Origin: Eleusine coracana subsp. coracana
Lineage: Eukaryota > Streptophyta > Magnoliopsida > Poales > Poaceae
DNA: 64,000 bases
Assembly: GCA_032690845.1 (NCBI GenBank)
Contig: CM064424.1
Location: 44,033,511-44,097,510, forward strand
Direction of reading: 5' to 3'
The first letter of the stretch is position 1; each line of letters starts with the position of its first letter. The position numbers and the translations under genes are program-made. The notes under the pieces are model-generated. The model saw nothing but the letters and a program-made list of their open reading frames with translations, was not told where the DNA came from and did no database searches. Below, piece after piece: positions 22,237 through 34,582 of the stretch.

Positions 22237-23573
22237 TGTAACAGAACCGTCTTACCATGGAGACGATTCCGCTCGAGGATCTTTCTCGGGTGATGACACG
22301 TGCTGTGACGTCCAATAGTACAACACATGATAGAATAATATAGTTGCAACAAGAACATAGATAGAGTATAGAGTTTTAAAGTGCGGAAGCAAAATAGATT
22401 CGATGACGCATTTAGTCCTGTCTTAACTTTACAACAAATACTAAAGAGGTTCAACGGAAAGCAAGATACAATGCCCTCTCATGGCGATACACATAGGACA
22501 TCCGACAAAGATAGGTGTTCTGCCCAAAACACCGTGCTGGCACTCAACAGACTCCTTCTCCTCATTGTTGGTGCACTGATCCCACTCAATGCTCTAGCAG
22601 TCAGGACGCTGGCCCTTCCAGTGGAACCTACCACCGCAGTGATGTCTCCACCCTGATTATCTGAAAACCACATAGAGCTACGCCTTAAGCAACTAATACT
22701 CAGCAAGACTGACCCGTCAAAATGGCCATCTATAGCCGACTGCTAGACATGCATAGGCTAAGGGTAGGGTTTATGTTGCCAAAAGCTAGCTTAAGAGTGG
22801 ATCCTTATTTTTTAAGTTTTAGCAGCAAATTAAGTTGGCATGTGAAATAATAAATTTAGTTTGCACTATAACTACAACACTCATGGTTGCGATACAATTA
22901 ATAATAATTCCATACAACAATATTGAACCCATTCATCATCTGAATGGCTTCCAACAACTTTCCAGGGCAGCGATCAAGTGGTACTCGTTACTAAAAGGGG
23001 CAGCGACTCGAATCGATTTACAAGTACACATAACATTACTTGCTACAAATACATATATATGTTTAATTGAAAAACTAAATTTAAAAGACAAGGAATTTAT
23101 TTAGAATGGTTCTGGAAAACAAGAGAAGATGGGCAGTTAACTATAGGTGTAACATAACAATAGTGCATCAGGTGCCAATTTACTGACATGCAATGAGCCA
23201 CTCAATTTAAATAATTAGTTTAGTGCAAGAAGAGTCATGAAACCTTCTTATAGATGATTGCAATGACATGATGCTCATATGACCTTTAAAGAATGTTAAT
23301 TAGGAGTTAACTCTTATGTGGTATTACGTATTTCCTTCATTGTCCCACTAACTGGTTTGGTGAATTTTCTATCGATGACGGTGCTCGATGAGCATATTCA
23401 TGATGATCCAAGGTGCTTTAATTTGAATAAAACCTAATGTAGTCGAGAACAACATGTACATGTGATTGAAAACAAAATAAATGTACACAAGTTAACCATA
23501 ATCATAGTTATGCCATTACTAGAGATGAAAGAAATTTACTAATTAATACTAAATATGGTCGTGGAAGACATGT
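22237..23573 (-). mobile_element. Truncated LTR related to family X
   Basis: On the minus strand it ends ...GTTCTGTTACA at 22237, an LTR-style CA end, immediately after copia-2 sequence. Some words are shared with family X, such as 'gcaatgacatgat' near 23269 and 'gtatttcctt' near 23327. The other end is cut at 23574 by another LTR. No coding sequence was recognised; small open frames (22381, 22479, 22835) are not supported. Confidence 0.5.
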
Positions 23574-24176
23574 TGAAAGTTGCCTAGAGGGGGGGGGGGG
23601 GTTGGGGTGAATAGGCAATTTAAAAATTAAACCTAAAAAAGCACTAAGCTTGATCAAATAGATAGGGACGACGGAAACTTCCATCACCATGGAAGTTCTG
23701 TCAAGTGATAGAACTTCACCAATCCTTCCTCTAAAAGTAATTTAAATGCGGATAACCAAGAGAGAGGAATACAATACTTTATAGAGTGAAGCTATAGCAA
23801 TACACACCTCAGGCTCTTCAACAAATAGCTATCAACACAATTAAGAAGTGAATCGAGCACAATGATATGAAAGAAATACACAAGCTCAAATAAATGCGGG
23901 AAAGTAAAGAGAGACACAAGAAGTTAACCCGAGGTTTGGCAACCACACTAAGTAGTTCCTACTTCCTCGTTGAGGAGCCACACAAAGTGGCCGGGTCTCT
24001 CTCAACCCTTTCCCCACCAAGCAATCACAAAGATCGTGCTTGGATTTCTTTCTCAGCAACGTATCCTATGAGAACTAAGTTCCTATGAGAACTATGAGAA
24101 CCACAATCTGAATTGAAGGATCCTAAATCAATGGTTAGAGGTAGCTTTAGATTAGTTTAACATTTAATCCCTCACA
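23574..24176 (-). mobile_element. Copia LTR fragment
   Basis: It begins TGAAAGTTGCCTAGAGGGGG at 23574, the mirror of a copia LTR end with a C run. The right end is interrupted by the gag-only copia at 24182. An inverted repeat, GAAGTTCT...AGAACTTC, sits at about 23692-23717. No partner LTR was identified. Confidence 0.55.
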
Positions 24177-24181
24177 CTAAT

Positions 24182-26685
24182 TGAAAGGTCTAGGTCTCTA
24201 GCCTTGAATCAATGATGAGTTTTGGTGATAAATGACAATGCATGTTGGAACTAGCCTTTTATATGAGTTTGTGAGTTTAATGTTAGGTTATGTTCCCGCA
24301 TCAAGCAAAGGTCAAGAATAACATATTTATAAAGGCTATGGACCCAATACAAGATAATTGATTGATTGTATGTTGGAAATTATCATATTATATGGTGAAG
24401 ACGTTTGACAAAGGATGATGTACTCAATGTGTTGATAAAGGTGTCGGTGGACATAATCAACACCTGTGGTTAAAGATGAAGACACTTCATATTTTCAAAG
24501 GTCCAACGCAACATATTATTGATTCATGACAAGGGATGATATTGATGATAGTGATGATTATTGCTACAAGGAACACATATACATAAAGAAGATAAAGACA
24601 CTTCATGAAGGAGATTAGACATCCCTATAGTTGATGATGTCAAAATGGTTATGTGAATACTTGATATTAAATGGAAATATCAATGCAAGTATTAGTTGGA
24701 ATTCATGAGTTGATATATATTAATAAGTGATGGTGGTCAAAGCAAGGATATTATTATGCCAATAGAACATGGACTTCTAGTGACCATTTACAAGAAGATA
24801 AAAGTCATGAATTTGGAAATATCATCTTGGAGATCAAATTGATAAAGTGGATACATTGTTGATGTTGGATACAAAGTAGTGTTGCATGGAAAGGTGGTGA
24901 AGGTTAGGCAAGACTCGGCCGTGATGGACCATGTGCGAGGGTGAAGGGCAAGCAAGAGGCTTGGCGCTGAAGGACCAAAGGCAATGGTGAAGAGTGAGTT
25001 AAGGCTTAGCGCGATGAACCGTGCAAGACCATGTGAAGCTATGGATTATCCACATCACTCATTTAATGGAACAAGAAGATGATGTTGATATGTCACAACG
25101 AGTGCATTTGACAAAAGAGCCAAAGGTGAATATACAATGTCAAAAGAAGATCAAGTGGCTTGAACATAGGAAGTTGCAAAACTTCATAAGTGGATGAACA
25201 TCAAGCCTATATCATATGGACATTGCTCAAACCAAAGGTATAATATTGGATATATATATATGTTCATTGATGGTTAATCAAATAATATCCAAAAAGATCA
25301 ATTGCTTATGGAGTTGGCAACCCTCAAAAAGAAGAATGAAGAAGATATGAAGGTGTTCCTATTAACATAGATTTTCTAATTTCTACTGAGTATAGGAATG
25401 TCATACTATAAAGAGGGATGCAACTTTGATAGTTTTGCTTATGTCTCGGTGCTCAAATTAATCCAATAACCTTTGAGGGAGTCTTTATAAAATCTATGTG
25501 TGATTCTGGAACTTGGTAATAGTTGGGTTGGATAGCCCTTTAAATTATCTTTCCGTAGAGTCCAAGATAACCTAAATCAGCCTCCGGAGTCAAAAGTTAT
25601 GGGCATTTCTCTATTGGTTGTCTTCTGTTTTTTCCAATCGGCAGTGCCGATCCGGGCATCGGTAGTGCCGATCCGGAACTCAACAGAACATATTTTTCTT
25701 GCCCTCTGTGACTCCCTCATCGGCAGTGCCGATTCGGGGACCGGCAGTGCTGATGCGGGACGTCCAGAGCCCCAAACGGCTAGTTTTTGAGCCTCTCTAT
25801 TGGCAGTGCCGATCCGGGCATCAGAAGTGCCGATGCGAGGCGTCCTGAGGTCCAACAGCTAGGTTTTGAGCTCCTCCTATTTATACCCCCTTCGGTCCTA
25901 ACGTTGGGGGTGCCAAAAATACATCAAAGAAACATTCATTTGAGCCAAGAAAACACCTCTTCACTCCCTATTGCTTAGTGCTATACCCTGTGGGTGAGTG
26001 TGGGTGAGAGATTGAGAGAGAAAGAGCAAAACTCCATTGTTGAGCACTTGAGCAAGCAAGCAATCATTGTGGCATTTGTTACTCTAGGGGATTCATCCCC
26101 TAGATAACAAGGTGTTGCCTGGTGAGCTCCCAAGCTTGTGGTGAGCTACGGAAAGTTTGTGAAGGTTTCGATTGACCTCCAAAAGGAAAGGAATCAAGAG
26201 AAGGAAATTTGAGGAAAAGGGTTGAAAGAGACCCGGCTCAAGTGTGACGAAGCCCCTCAATGGAGACGTAGGACTCATTTGAGGAGTCCAAACTTCGGTA
26301 AACAAATATTGTGTCTCCGTGTGCTCTTTTGTTTACTTGTTACTTTTTCATGCTCTAGGGTTTGCTCTTGTATTTGCTCAAATTACTTGATCTACTTATG
26401 TAGCTTGTATCTAGTAGTTGCTATATTGTTATAGTGCTTCATATTAATTGTTGTAGTCTTTCTATCAATTTAGTAACTGCAAAACCAACTTAGATTTACA
26501 TTTGGGCGACTTTCTGTATCACTATCGGCAGTGCCGATTGAGCATCGGCGGCAGCCATCGGAACTGCCAATTGATCCCATCGGCACTGCCGTTCGTACTG
26601 ATTCTTTTTGTTGAGTCTAATTTCATAGAAATTAATAGAATCGCTTATTCACCCCCCCCCTCTAGGCGACATCAAGGTGCTTTCA
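24182..26685 (+). repeat. 5' LTR of the gag-only copia (2504 bp)
   Basis: TG at 24182, CA at 26685. It contains the palindrome array at 25637-25838, a TATTTATA box at 25878-25885, further palindromes at about 26524-26596, and a C run (about 26651-26660) just before the 3' edge. The split 3' LTR is very similar and has the same parts at 46059-46260 and about 46299. Confidence 0.9.
25637..25838. repeat. Palindrome array upstream of TATA, gag-only copia
   Basis: Seven or so copies or variants of ATCGGCAGTGCCGAT (7-base arms, one central base) are spaced irregularly, the last ending about 40 bases before TATTTATA at 25878. The motif differs from that of copia-1 but has the same design and position. 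The copy in the 3' LTR is at 46059-46260. Confidence 0.8.
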
Positions 26686-26686
26686 A

Positions 26687-26699
26687 TTGGTATTAGAGC
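26687..26699 (+). promoter_or_regulatory. Primer binding site, gag-only copia
   Basis: TTGGTATTAGAGC lies one base after the LTR. It resembles TGGTATCAGAGC, complementary to the 3' end of plant initiator tRNA-Met, with one difference. Confidence 0.75.
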
Positions 26700-26736
26700 C
26701 TAATCTCCTCATTAAGCTTAACTGCTTCGAGAGTTG

Positions 26737-28000
26737 ATGATGTCGCAAGGTAAAATATGTCAAGTTCCATATGGTTTCTCTAGTGCTTCATTTTCTTGCA
26801 TATCCACACCTTCATATGAAGCACCTTATTTTGATGGCACAAGTTATGCTTGTTGGAGATCACAAATGATTTCATATTTTCGGGAGATGAGTCCTAAAAT
26901 TTGGTGGGTTGTAGATGTGGGCTTTTCTCATGCCTTGGATCGTGATTCTCCAACACAAGGGCAAGAGATATGCCTACATCTCGAGGCCCAAGCTACTAAT
27001 TCTTTATTTGGTGCTTTGAGTAGGGATGTTTTCAATGAGATATACAAGTTGAAGAGTGCTCATGCTATGTGGATTCGAATTCAAGAAATATATGAAGAAT
27101 CCAACATGACAAGTGATATTTCCAACAATGAGTTGGTAATTGAGAATGATGGCTCCACCTCAAGCTCACATGATATTGATGACCATTCTCTTTCAATTAC
27201 TATATTAATGAAGTATCAACTCCATCAACATCATCATGTTGTCTTATGGCAAAAGGTAACATGCAAGTAAAACTCCATGAAAATTATAGTGATGATAATG
27301 ATGTTGTTATTCTTGATGATGATAGCGATAGTGATGATGATAATGATCATGAGTATACATATGATGAGCTTGTTGCATTGTTGCATAGCATGGGAAGATA
27401 TATGAAATTAGAGGAGTCTAAAATGAAAAATCTACATGTTGAAAATTCTTCTTTAAAAGACTCATTAGAGGAGCTAAAGCGGTCTCATGAGGATCTTAGT
27501 GAAACTCATAAGAAGCTCAAAGATGCTTATGATTCACTTGCTTCTAATGTCTTGGAAAGTGCAAAAGTAGATGTAAGCATTACACGTGATTTAATTGATA
27601 ATGTATCCACTTATTGCAATGATTTATGTGATAACCCTTGTCGCTCCTAAGAAAATATTTCCCCGAGCACTACATGTGACTTGGATTGCATAGGTGAAAA
27701 AGTGAAGCACAAGAAGATTGATGATGAAACTACACTTCCGAAGAAGAAAACAAGAAGAAGCAAAAGGAAATGTTATAGATGTCATGAGAAGGGTCATGAA
27801 ATTGTTTCATGCCCAAACATAACAAATGATGATTTTGAGTCATCCAAGAAGAGGCTCACTGACAAGGAAGCAACAATTAAGAAGCAAGATAAGAAAGTGT
27901 CTTGCATGAATAAGAAGCGTATTTGCTACACTTGCTGAGAAAAGGGACATATTGGTAAAAATTGTCCCATGGGTAACATTCCTAAGCCTATTCCTTTCCA
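26737..28000 (+). pseudogene. Copia gag with coiled coil and two zinc knuckles (broken)
   Basis: The gag start is ATG at 26737 or 26740, 50 bases after the primer site. The first part has APYFDGTSYACWRSQMISYF and a C-terminal KSAHAMWIRIQEIYE, the copia gag core. After a frame change near 27250 an acidic stretch and a coiled coil follow (about 27400-27570). A further break near 27650 leads to CYRCHEKGHEIVSC (about 27770-27812) and then CYTC-stop-EKGHIGKNC (about 27925-27965), two CCHC knuckles. The frame fades near 28145. It would build the particle and bind RNA. Confidence 0.85.
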
Positions 28001-28149
28001 CGATCATTATTTGGCTAAGAAAGCTAGAATATTATCACAAATATTGTTACTTCACATAATTCTAATACAAAGGCCATTTGGGTGCCTAAATCTCTTGTGA
28101 CTAACATACTAGGACCTTATGTCACTTGGGTGCCACGAAATGCTTGATT

Positions 28150-31100
28150 TTCCTAATAGGTACTTGGAGATGCATTGAAGACTTGACACACTTGATATGA
28201 TTTATGTTGAACATCTTAAGTCAAGATCCTTTCATATTGGTGTTCGTCATCACTTAGGGAAAGGATGTCAAGTATGAATACTAATGGTCTACAACCCCAA
28301 CCAATGTCATCTCGGTAACAAGTACTTACATTGAAAGTATCTATGTTCTAGCCTTGTGTAGGCTTAATTCATTGTTCATGCATATCATCCATGTATGTTG
28401 CTTACACACTTCATTTGTACAAATTTGAGAAAAGTGTTGGTTACCATGTTTAGGGAGGTACTATATCATTCCATATATATTGCAACCCCAAAATGAGAAT
28501 GAATTCTTATTGATGCTATAATAGTTTTTGAAAAGCTTTTTAAGTAAACCTCAAAATATTTAGAATGGTTTGAAAAAGTGCTTAAAAGTGTTTGAACATA
28601 TTCATTTGTGAAAACAAAAATGTGATTTGCAAACAAAATGTTTATTATATCAAAACAAACTGTTTATAGAAAAGCTTCCAAAATAAATTATTTTGTAAAT
28701 TTCTCTAATTGATCGTTGTCAATCTTTTGGTGTTTAAAATTGTTTTACAAGACCAATGGTTTTAAAAATGGTATTTGATTTGAAAAAAAAAACTTGAAAA
28801 ACTATCTTGACCATTTTCGGTCCTATTCTAGCATCAAGTGAGTCTTTCCACTAGAACCATATATTTTGTATGTATGAGTTATGGTGGTATTTATGATTCA
28901 TAAAAGAGTAAACTCAAGTGACTCATCACCTTACTTAAATTTGTATCAATGGAGCTTTGGTTTAATTGTGAGCATTCTTTTGATCATCCTTGAGACAATG
29001 AGATACTCATGCTTCTTCTATTACTAAGTGTAAAGAGTTCATCTTCTTAATTGTTTAATTAAGGAGCATGAAGAACTTATTTGTCTTCTCTTTGCAATGA
29101 AAATATTGTTGTTAAGACTAACCATGTGCAAGGGAATTGAGAAGATCAAACATGAATAGTAAAGCTCAAAAAGACTTGGTGAAAGAAAATTAGAAGCAAT
29201 GTCAAACCTCTTCAAGATATTGGTAGACATGGGCAAGAGCTTGAGCCGATGGTATTGGGTTGCTCAAGGCAAGATGGCAGGTCTACCATGAATAAGCTAG
29301 TGGGGGGGATCAAATATGACTTGCTATATTATAATGATGATGACTAAGTCCTATTGGTGCAAGTTCAACATGAATGGTGATTGTTTGACAATAAAGAGGA
29401 AATCCAACTATGACCATGCATGAAAAGTTTATAACCATTGAAGATTTTGTATCTATTCTTGTCAATGGTTGAGTTGGACATCATAGAGGAATTTCGAGCT
29501 TGGTATATATTCTTGATGGTTTGCATATACAAAAGATTCTAAGCTCTCGAATTATTGAGCACATTGAGGTAACTATCTCTACGTCTTATATAAGTTCTCT
29601 CTTTCCTAATGATAAAGAGCAACTAGATTTCATTCCTTGTTGTTTTCATGTTGCTCTATATCACCAATCATGTCTTGACACATACACTAGTTGTTCTTTG
29701 TGATTATTCCTTTGTGGTATTAGATGAAAATTTTATGCGCTCATCATGATTATCATGTTATACATTAGGATTTACTTATATGGTAGATTGTTATGCTTCA
29801 TGTTATCTTTTTGAAACAATCTACATGATTTAATGTTTTCTTCATATCGAGGGGAGCACATTACATGTTTTTGTAAAGTTGAATGCTCAATATCTCAACT
29901 TTTTATTCTATCAATCTCTCTGTTTTGCACTCATCAGCAGTGCGGTGATCTCCATCGGCAATGCCGGTCATGACATCTAGAGAGCACCTTTTCTGTCTAA
30001 TTCCCATCGGCAGTGCCGATCACCTTGATCAGCAGTGCCGACCCCCCTTTTCATATGGCTTATGGCATGTTGTTTCTCTCAAATTTACCCAAGATATAGG
30101 ATTTGTTCCCTCCCGGGTTATTTTGACTATGTGCATGTTTGTCAAAGTAATTCAAATACTTGAATGCAAAAATTTAGGGGGAGCATATACTATGTCATTG
30201 GTACATGAGACTAACATGTCTATCAAGTATCTTGGTAGTTTCTTTGTTTTATCTCAATGGTTTAGGAACAAGGGCAACATATACTTGAGGAGAACCATAT
30301 TATGAAGACAATTGCTTACAATATCAACATGGCAAATGATGAGAAGGAATTACAATCTTTTTGGATGGTCATGAACCGTCATGGATAATTTTTGAAAAGG
30401 CTCCAAAATATTTATTTTTTTTTCATCATGAGCATATCGGCTTTGAGAGGATTTGAAGATTTAGCTTAAAAAAAATGAAGCAATGAGAAACAAAGTCCTC
30501 CAAGGATATCCATCTTATAAGCGGTATTTCTTGATCATCTATCCTATGCTCAAATCCTTCTCTTAAATGTCGAATAGATGAGAATCAATTTCATGTATTT
30601 GTTGCATTGTGCCTCTTTGTATGATTAGGATTGCATGAATTTGTTGAATCTTCTTTATATCTTTTTCTTGTATGTGAATCAAAGATGTATTTAAATAGTG
30701 ATGGATTGTTTTGTTTTTACTTATGAATCATTTCATATGTAACCATGTTGAAAATGCTTCATATCATGTTGTCTTAAAATCTTTATCTTGTATCATGATA
30801 TGTTTGCTTACTCGACTCATGTCTTATCTATTCATATCTTTTTAAGCCATCACACATGTTATGTGTTTCTTAGTTTACATATGTTATCATGACATGGTGA
30901 AAACTAGCTAGGTGCTTTTATATCTCTTGATAACATGGTAATCAAATGCATGTGTGCTTATGAACATACATTGACATGCATCAAGTCTTGAATAATATTA
31001 TTTATGACATATTCATGTTATTCTTCATCATATGCTTTTATCGCGATGAACACTTGAATTGTAGGATATTCTTCTCAATTATTATCAATAAAAGGTGCAT

Positions 31101-31294
31101 GCCTGACACAAGTAATTCAAACACTTGTATGCACAAATCTTGGAGGAGTTTATCCTTTGTTCTAAAGTGGAGACTAACATTTTGGCAAGCTTATTCTTTG
31201 GTTTAGTCTCATCAAGAAGAAGTGATTGATTAAGGGGGAGCCTTATATTCATATTTGTTATGAAAGGAATAAAGAATGGTGAAAATATCCTATA
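28150..31294 (+). other. Non-coding interior of the gag-only copia
   Basis: AT-rich DNA where pol would be expected. No RT, integrase or protease motif was seen on either strand. It contains isolated LTR-like palindromes at about 29937-30030 (GGCAGTGCCGATC) and a GGGGGAG tract near 30178. The small open frames here are not supported. Confidence 0.7.
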
Positions 31295-31299
31295 ATCAT

Positions 31300-32221
31300 T
31301 GATGTGGACAAGGGTTCCCGATCTTTCGAAAGGTTTTGGATACGTTGATTTGGTCGGAGGTGACACACAAATTAACCCGGCTTCAGAACAGCACGTTCTA
31401 AACCCTGCAATCACAGCACGACGTCTCCTCTGGTTATCAACCGTCCTAAAATGATTGACCTTGCCGAGAAGGCAAATCACTGCCTGTGAATCAAGAACAC
31501 AAGCAAGAACAAAGAAGAATGCAATACAATTGCAGATGTGTTATGAATCTCACGAAGTTGGGGTCTCACAAACCGTGATGACGGCGAAACTGTTATGAAC
31601 AGAATAATCTAAGCAAAACCCGAACCCTAATGGTGCGGTGGCGGCTGTATATGAAGATCCTAGGGTCATGCAAGACCCTCTGGACGCGCCCCTAATTGGG
31701 CTCAACTAGATACAAAGCACAAAGGCCAAAAATAGGTGACGTAGCATCAAAACAGATTCTGGACCCTCTCTTGTTTCGACAATTACCGATTACTCCGGAT
31801 GAATTTTTATATGAGACCGGCGGCATTGAAAAGGTATTCTTCTTATCTTTCCGTGCATATGTAGAACGTCCAAATCCGAGTCTGTATACGTCCTGGGTAT
31901 CTGTTTTAGTGCAGACTGGTCCTGAGTCCCGAAACAGACTTGAAGTCGGTTTTGGTTGGGCCTTCACCTTGGCTTCCACGTCCTTGCTGGCCCTCCACGT
32001 CTCCAAGTCCTTCTCCCATCATCTCCTGATCCTCTCCATGGTTCCTCATTACAATATAATCATTAGGTAGCAAACCATTCTCAAAAGTGACATATGATGA
32101 AGAACGTAGGAACGAGCTCACCTCTAAATTTAGTCGTCGTGCACGAGCTCTAGTCATTGGACCTTGCAAGTCCAGAATTGGAGGAGTGTTGCATATATCC
32201 TTAGGAGTGATGTCCTCATCA
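31300..32221 (-). mobile_element. Solo LTR of the CRM-like gypsy (922 bp)
   Basis: Starts TGATGTGGACAAGGG at 31300 and ends CTCATCA at 32221, with ATCAT at 31295-31299 and 32222-32226. Its length equals the 5' LTR at 55575-56496. It still carries the minus-strand reading frame (31906-32226) for the end of pol (GPMTRARARRLNLEVSSFL). It arose by recombination between LTRs or by loss of the interior. Confidence 0.92.
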
Positions 32222-32226
32222 ATCAT

Positions 32227-33096
32227 TCAAGGATATCATTTTCATAGCATTGTGAGTACATGAGTTGTTTCTATGCCTACCTATCTATTACTCGTGTTTA
32301 TTATGTTGAATAGTGTAGCTCTTTGTGATCTACCAACTTATATTCTCCTTGGTTCATGAAAGTATGCCTTCATATAATTTGCACTTCATGAAAAATCTTT
32401 TATAATGTATTTGCCTTCTTGGACCAAATGATATAGTGCAAATTGCTCTCTTGCTTGTTACATTATTAATGCATATGTGTATGTTGAATATTCTACTATG
32501 CATAGTTTAAGGGGGAGTTGCACTATGCTTTTTGAGACTAATGAGGTTGCTAAGTTTTTTTCATGGATACATAGTTTTGCTAAGATGGACATTTGAAGGT
32601 ATGTATTCATGTTGTTGATTTATCTTGTTGAATTGTTTTCATTTGTTATTAAGCGCATATCATGGAATATATTTCCTTCTTGCCTTTTAAATTATTATGT
32701 GCATATGATTTTATTGAATATCCATGTATGCCCATCATATGAAGGAAATTATTCTATGTTTTTGATGTTGAGACTAACTTACTTTGAGCTTCATATGATT
32801 TAGTCTCAAAATATGATAAAAGAGTGACTCTAAAGGTATTATTGCCAATTATTTGAAGATGCATTCTTTGGATTGTACTTTCATGTGATGAACTCCCTAT
32901 AGTCATATCGCTCTCACATGTGCTCATAGTCTTTGTCATGAGATTCTTGCCCTTTTCGGTGCTTGATGCCAAAGGGGGAGAGAAAGTGGAGGATATACAA
33001 GGAGGGAAAGATGAATGAAGGAAAGAGCAACGAGAATAGCTTTTATATGCATATTGTTTTCCATTATCATTATTTGATAGTGTTGTCATCAAACAC
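32227..33096 (+). other. Non-coding 3' part of the gag-only copia interior
   Basis: No gene seen. Polypurine-like tracts recur near 32510 (AAGGGGGAG) and 32970 (AAAGGGGGAG), before the true tract at 33097. Confidence 0.65.
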
Positions 33097-33111
33097 CAAA
33101 CAGGGGGAGAT
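33097..33111 (+). promoter_or_regulatory. Polypurine tract, gag-only copia
   Basis: CAAACAGGGGGAGAT directly precedes the 3' LTR start TGAAAGGTC at 33112. The stretch before it (GTCATCAAACACCAAA) resembles that before the copia-1 tract. Confidence 0.85.
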
Positions 33112-33447
33112 TGAAAGGTCTAGGTCTCTACCCTTGAATCAATGATGAGTTTTGTGATAAATGACAATGCATGTTGGAACTAACCTTTTATATGAGTTTG
33201 TGAGTTTAATGTTAGGTTATGTTCCGGCATCAAGCAAAGGTCAAGAATAACATATTCATAAAGGCTATGGACCCATTACAAGATAATTGATTGATTGTAT
33301 ATTGGAAATTATCATATTATATGGTGAAGACGTTTGACAAAGGATGATGGTAATCAATGTGTTGATAAAGGTGTCGGTGGACATAATCAACACCCGTGGT
33401 TAAAGATGAAGACACTTCATATTTTCAAAGGTCCAACACAACATATT

Positions 33448-33849
33448 TGTCGAGAGATATTCTCGATAGTAGATCTAGGTATGCGTATGAGTATGAAAGA
33501 TCGATGGACACACAAGACGCAAGGTTTAGACAGGTTCGGGCCTCCCAGAGGATAACAACCCTACGCCCTGTGCTCTGGAGTGTATTATTTGGGATGGATC
33601 TCTCCAAAAGAGCCCCTGCCCCTCCTTATGTATCTGGGGGGCAGGGTTACATGGTAAGTGTCTTAGTCGGTTACAACATGATCTCCGACTATGACTCTAT
33701 CTCTAACTTTCTATCTCTAATATTGACTTGTCGTGTACTCCAAGTAACAATCCGAATAGTTATCTTCATGGGTCTTCATCTTTATTGGACCCTGGCCTAC
33801 TCGGCAATATATCCGAGTGGCGAGGTATCCCTGGTATATACATATCACG
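33448..33849 (-). repeat. Tat-2 3' LTR (402 bp)
   Basis: Collinear with 44540-44941. Its inner end reads ...ATCACG where the other LTR has ...GCCACA, so the LTR start (TG on the minus strand) has mutated to CG. The TATA-like TATATAA of the 5' LTR is TACATAA here. Confidence 0.88.
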
Positions 33850-33862
33850 GTAGCCCCCAAGC
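33850..33862 (-). promoter_or_regulatory. Tat-2 polypurine tract
   Basis: GCTTGGGGGCTAC on the minus strand abuts the 3' LTR. Near copies of TTGGGGGCTA recur inward at about 33979 and 34220, and a weaker one at about 34270. Confidence 0.75.
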
Positions 33863-34293
33863 ACTTCCCGTATTGAACTGTCGTCTTGGTTTGCCTCGAC
33901 ATCTTATGAAATTGGGAAGTGCTTTTTCTATTAACTCTTATTCATAAATCACTAAAAAAGATATAGCCTATGCATGTAGCCCCCAACTCAAAAGATTGTT
34001 AAGGCTATACCGAAGCAACTTTTGAGTTATAAAAAAATATCCAATTAACCTTGTCCCTCTTTAATAATGAGGTCTGAATCTTCCAACTTTGCCTTAGCAA
34101 ACTCCATATTTAGCACATTTCTCTTACTCGCCGAGTGATTCATCACCAATTTAATATTTATATCCCCAATGCTAAAGTGCCCTTAATCCGAATGATTAAT
34201 GACAAATTTCAATTGTCATAGCCCCCAAGATTGGTGATGTATCAATAGCATTAATATAACATAGAAGTACAACCCCCATGATTGGTGCCGGGA

Positions 34294-34540
34294 TAATCCG
34301 AATGATTTACCGCGCAATGTCGGAAGGTACCATTTCCAAGGCTAAAGCTACAGTAATCCGAGTGATTTATCACGAAATCTCGGAAGGTACAATTTCCAAG
34401 GATGAAACTATAGTAATCTGAATGATTTATCACGAAATCTCGGAAGATACAATTTCCAAGGCTGAAAACTGTAATAATCTGAGTCATTTATCACGAAATC
34501 TCAGAAGGTACAATTTCCAAGGCTGAAACTGCAATAATCC
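34294..34540. repeat. 60-bp tandem repeat upstream of the antisense gene
   Basis: The word TAATC(C/T)GA(A/G)T(G/C)ATT starts at 34294, 34354, 34414 and 34475, and a partial copy at 34535. Each unit also holds (A/G)GATACCATTTCC-like and CGAAATCTCGGAAG-like parts. Periods are 60, 60, 61 and 60. Related but weaker units extend left to about 34130. The array ends about 65 bases before the TATA box at 34603. Confidence 0.92.
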
Positions 34541-34582
34541 GATTAACAAAACTGGACTTAACAAATTACGAAAAGCCTCGGC

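Noticed and set aside
22381..23104. Three frames of 75-98 residues as possible host gene exons
   Set aside because: No domain, no consistent splice sites, and the stretch looks like an LTR fragment related to family X.
31696..32070. Plus-strand 124-residue frame
   Set aside because: It is the complement of the LTR that encodes the end of pol on the minus strand; no domain in this direction.
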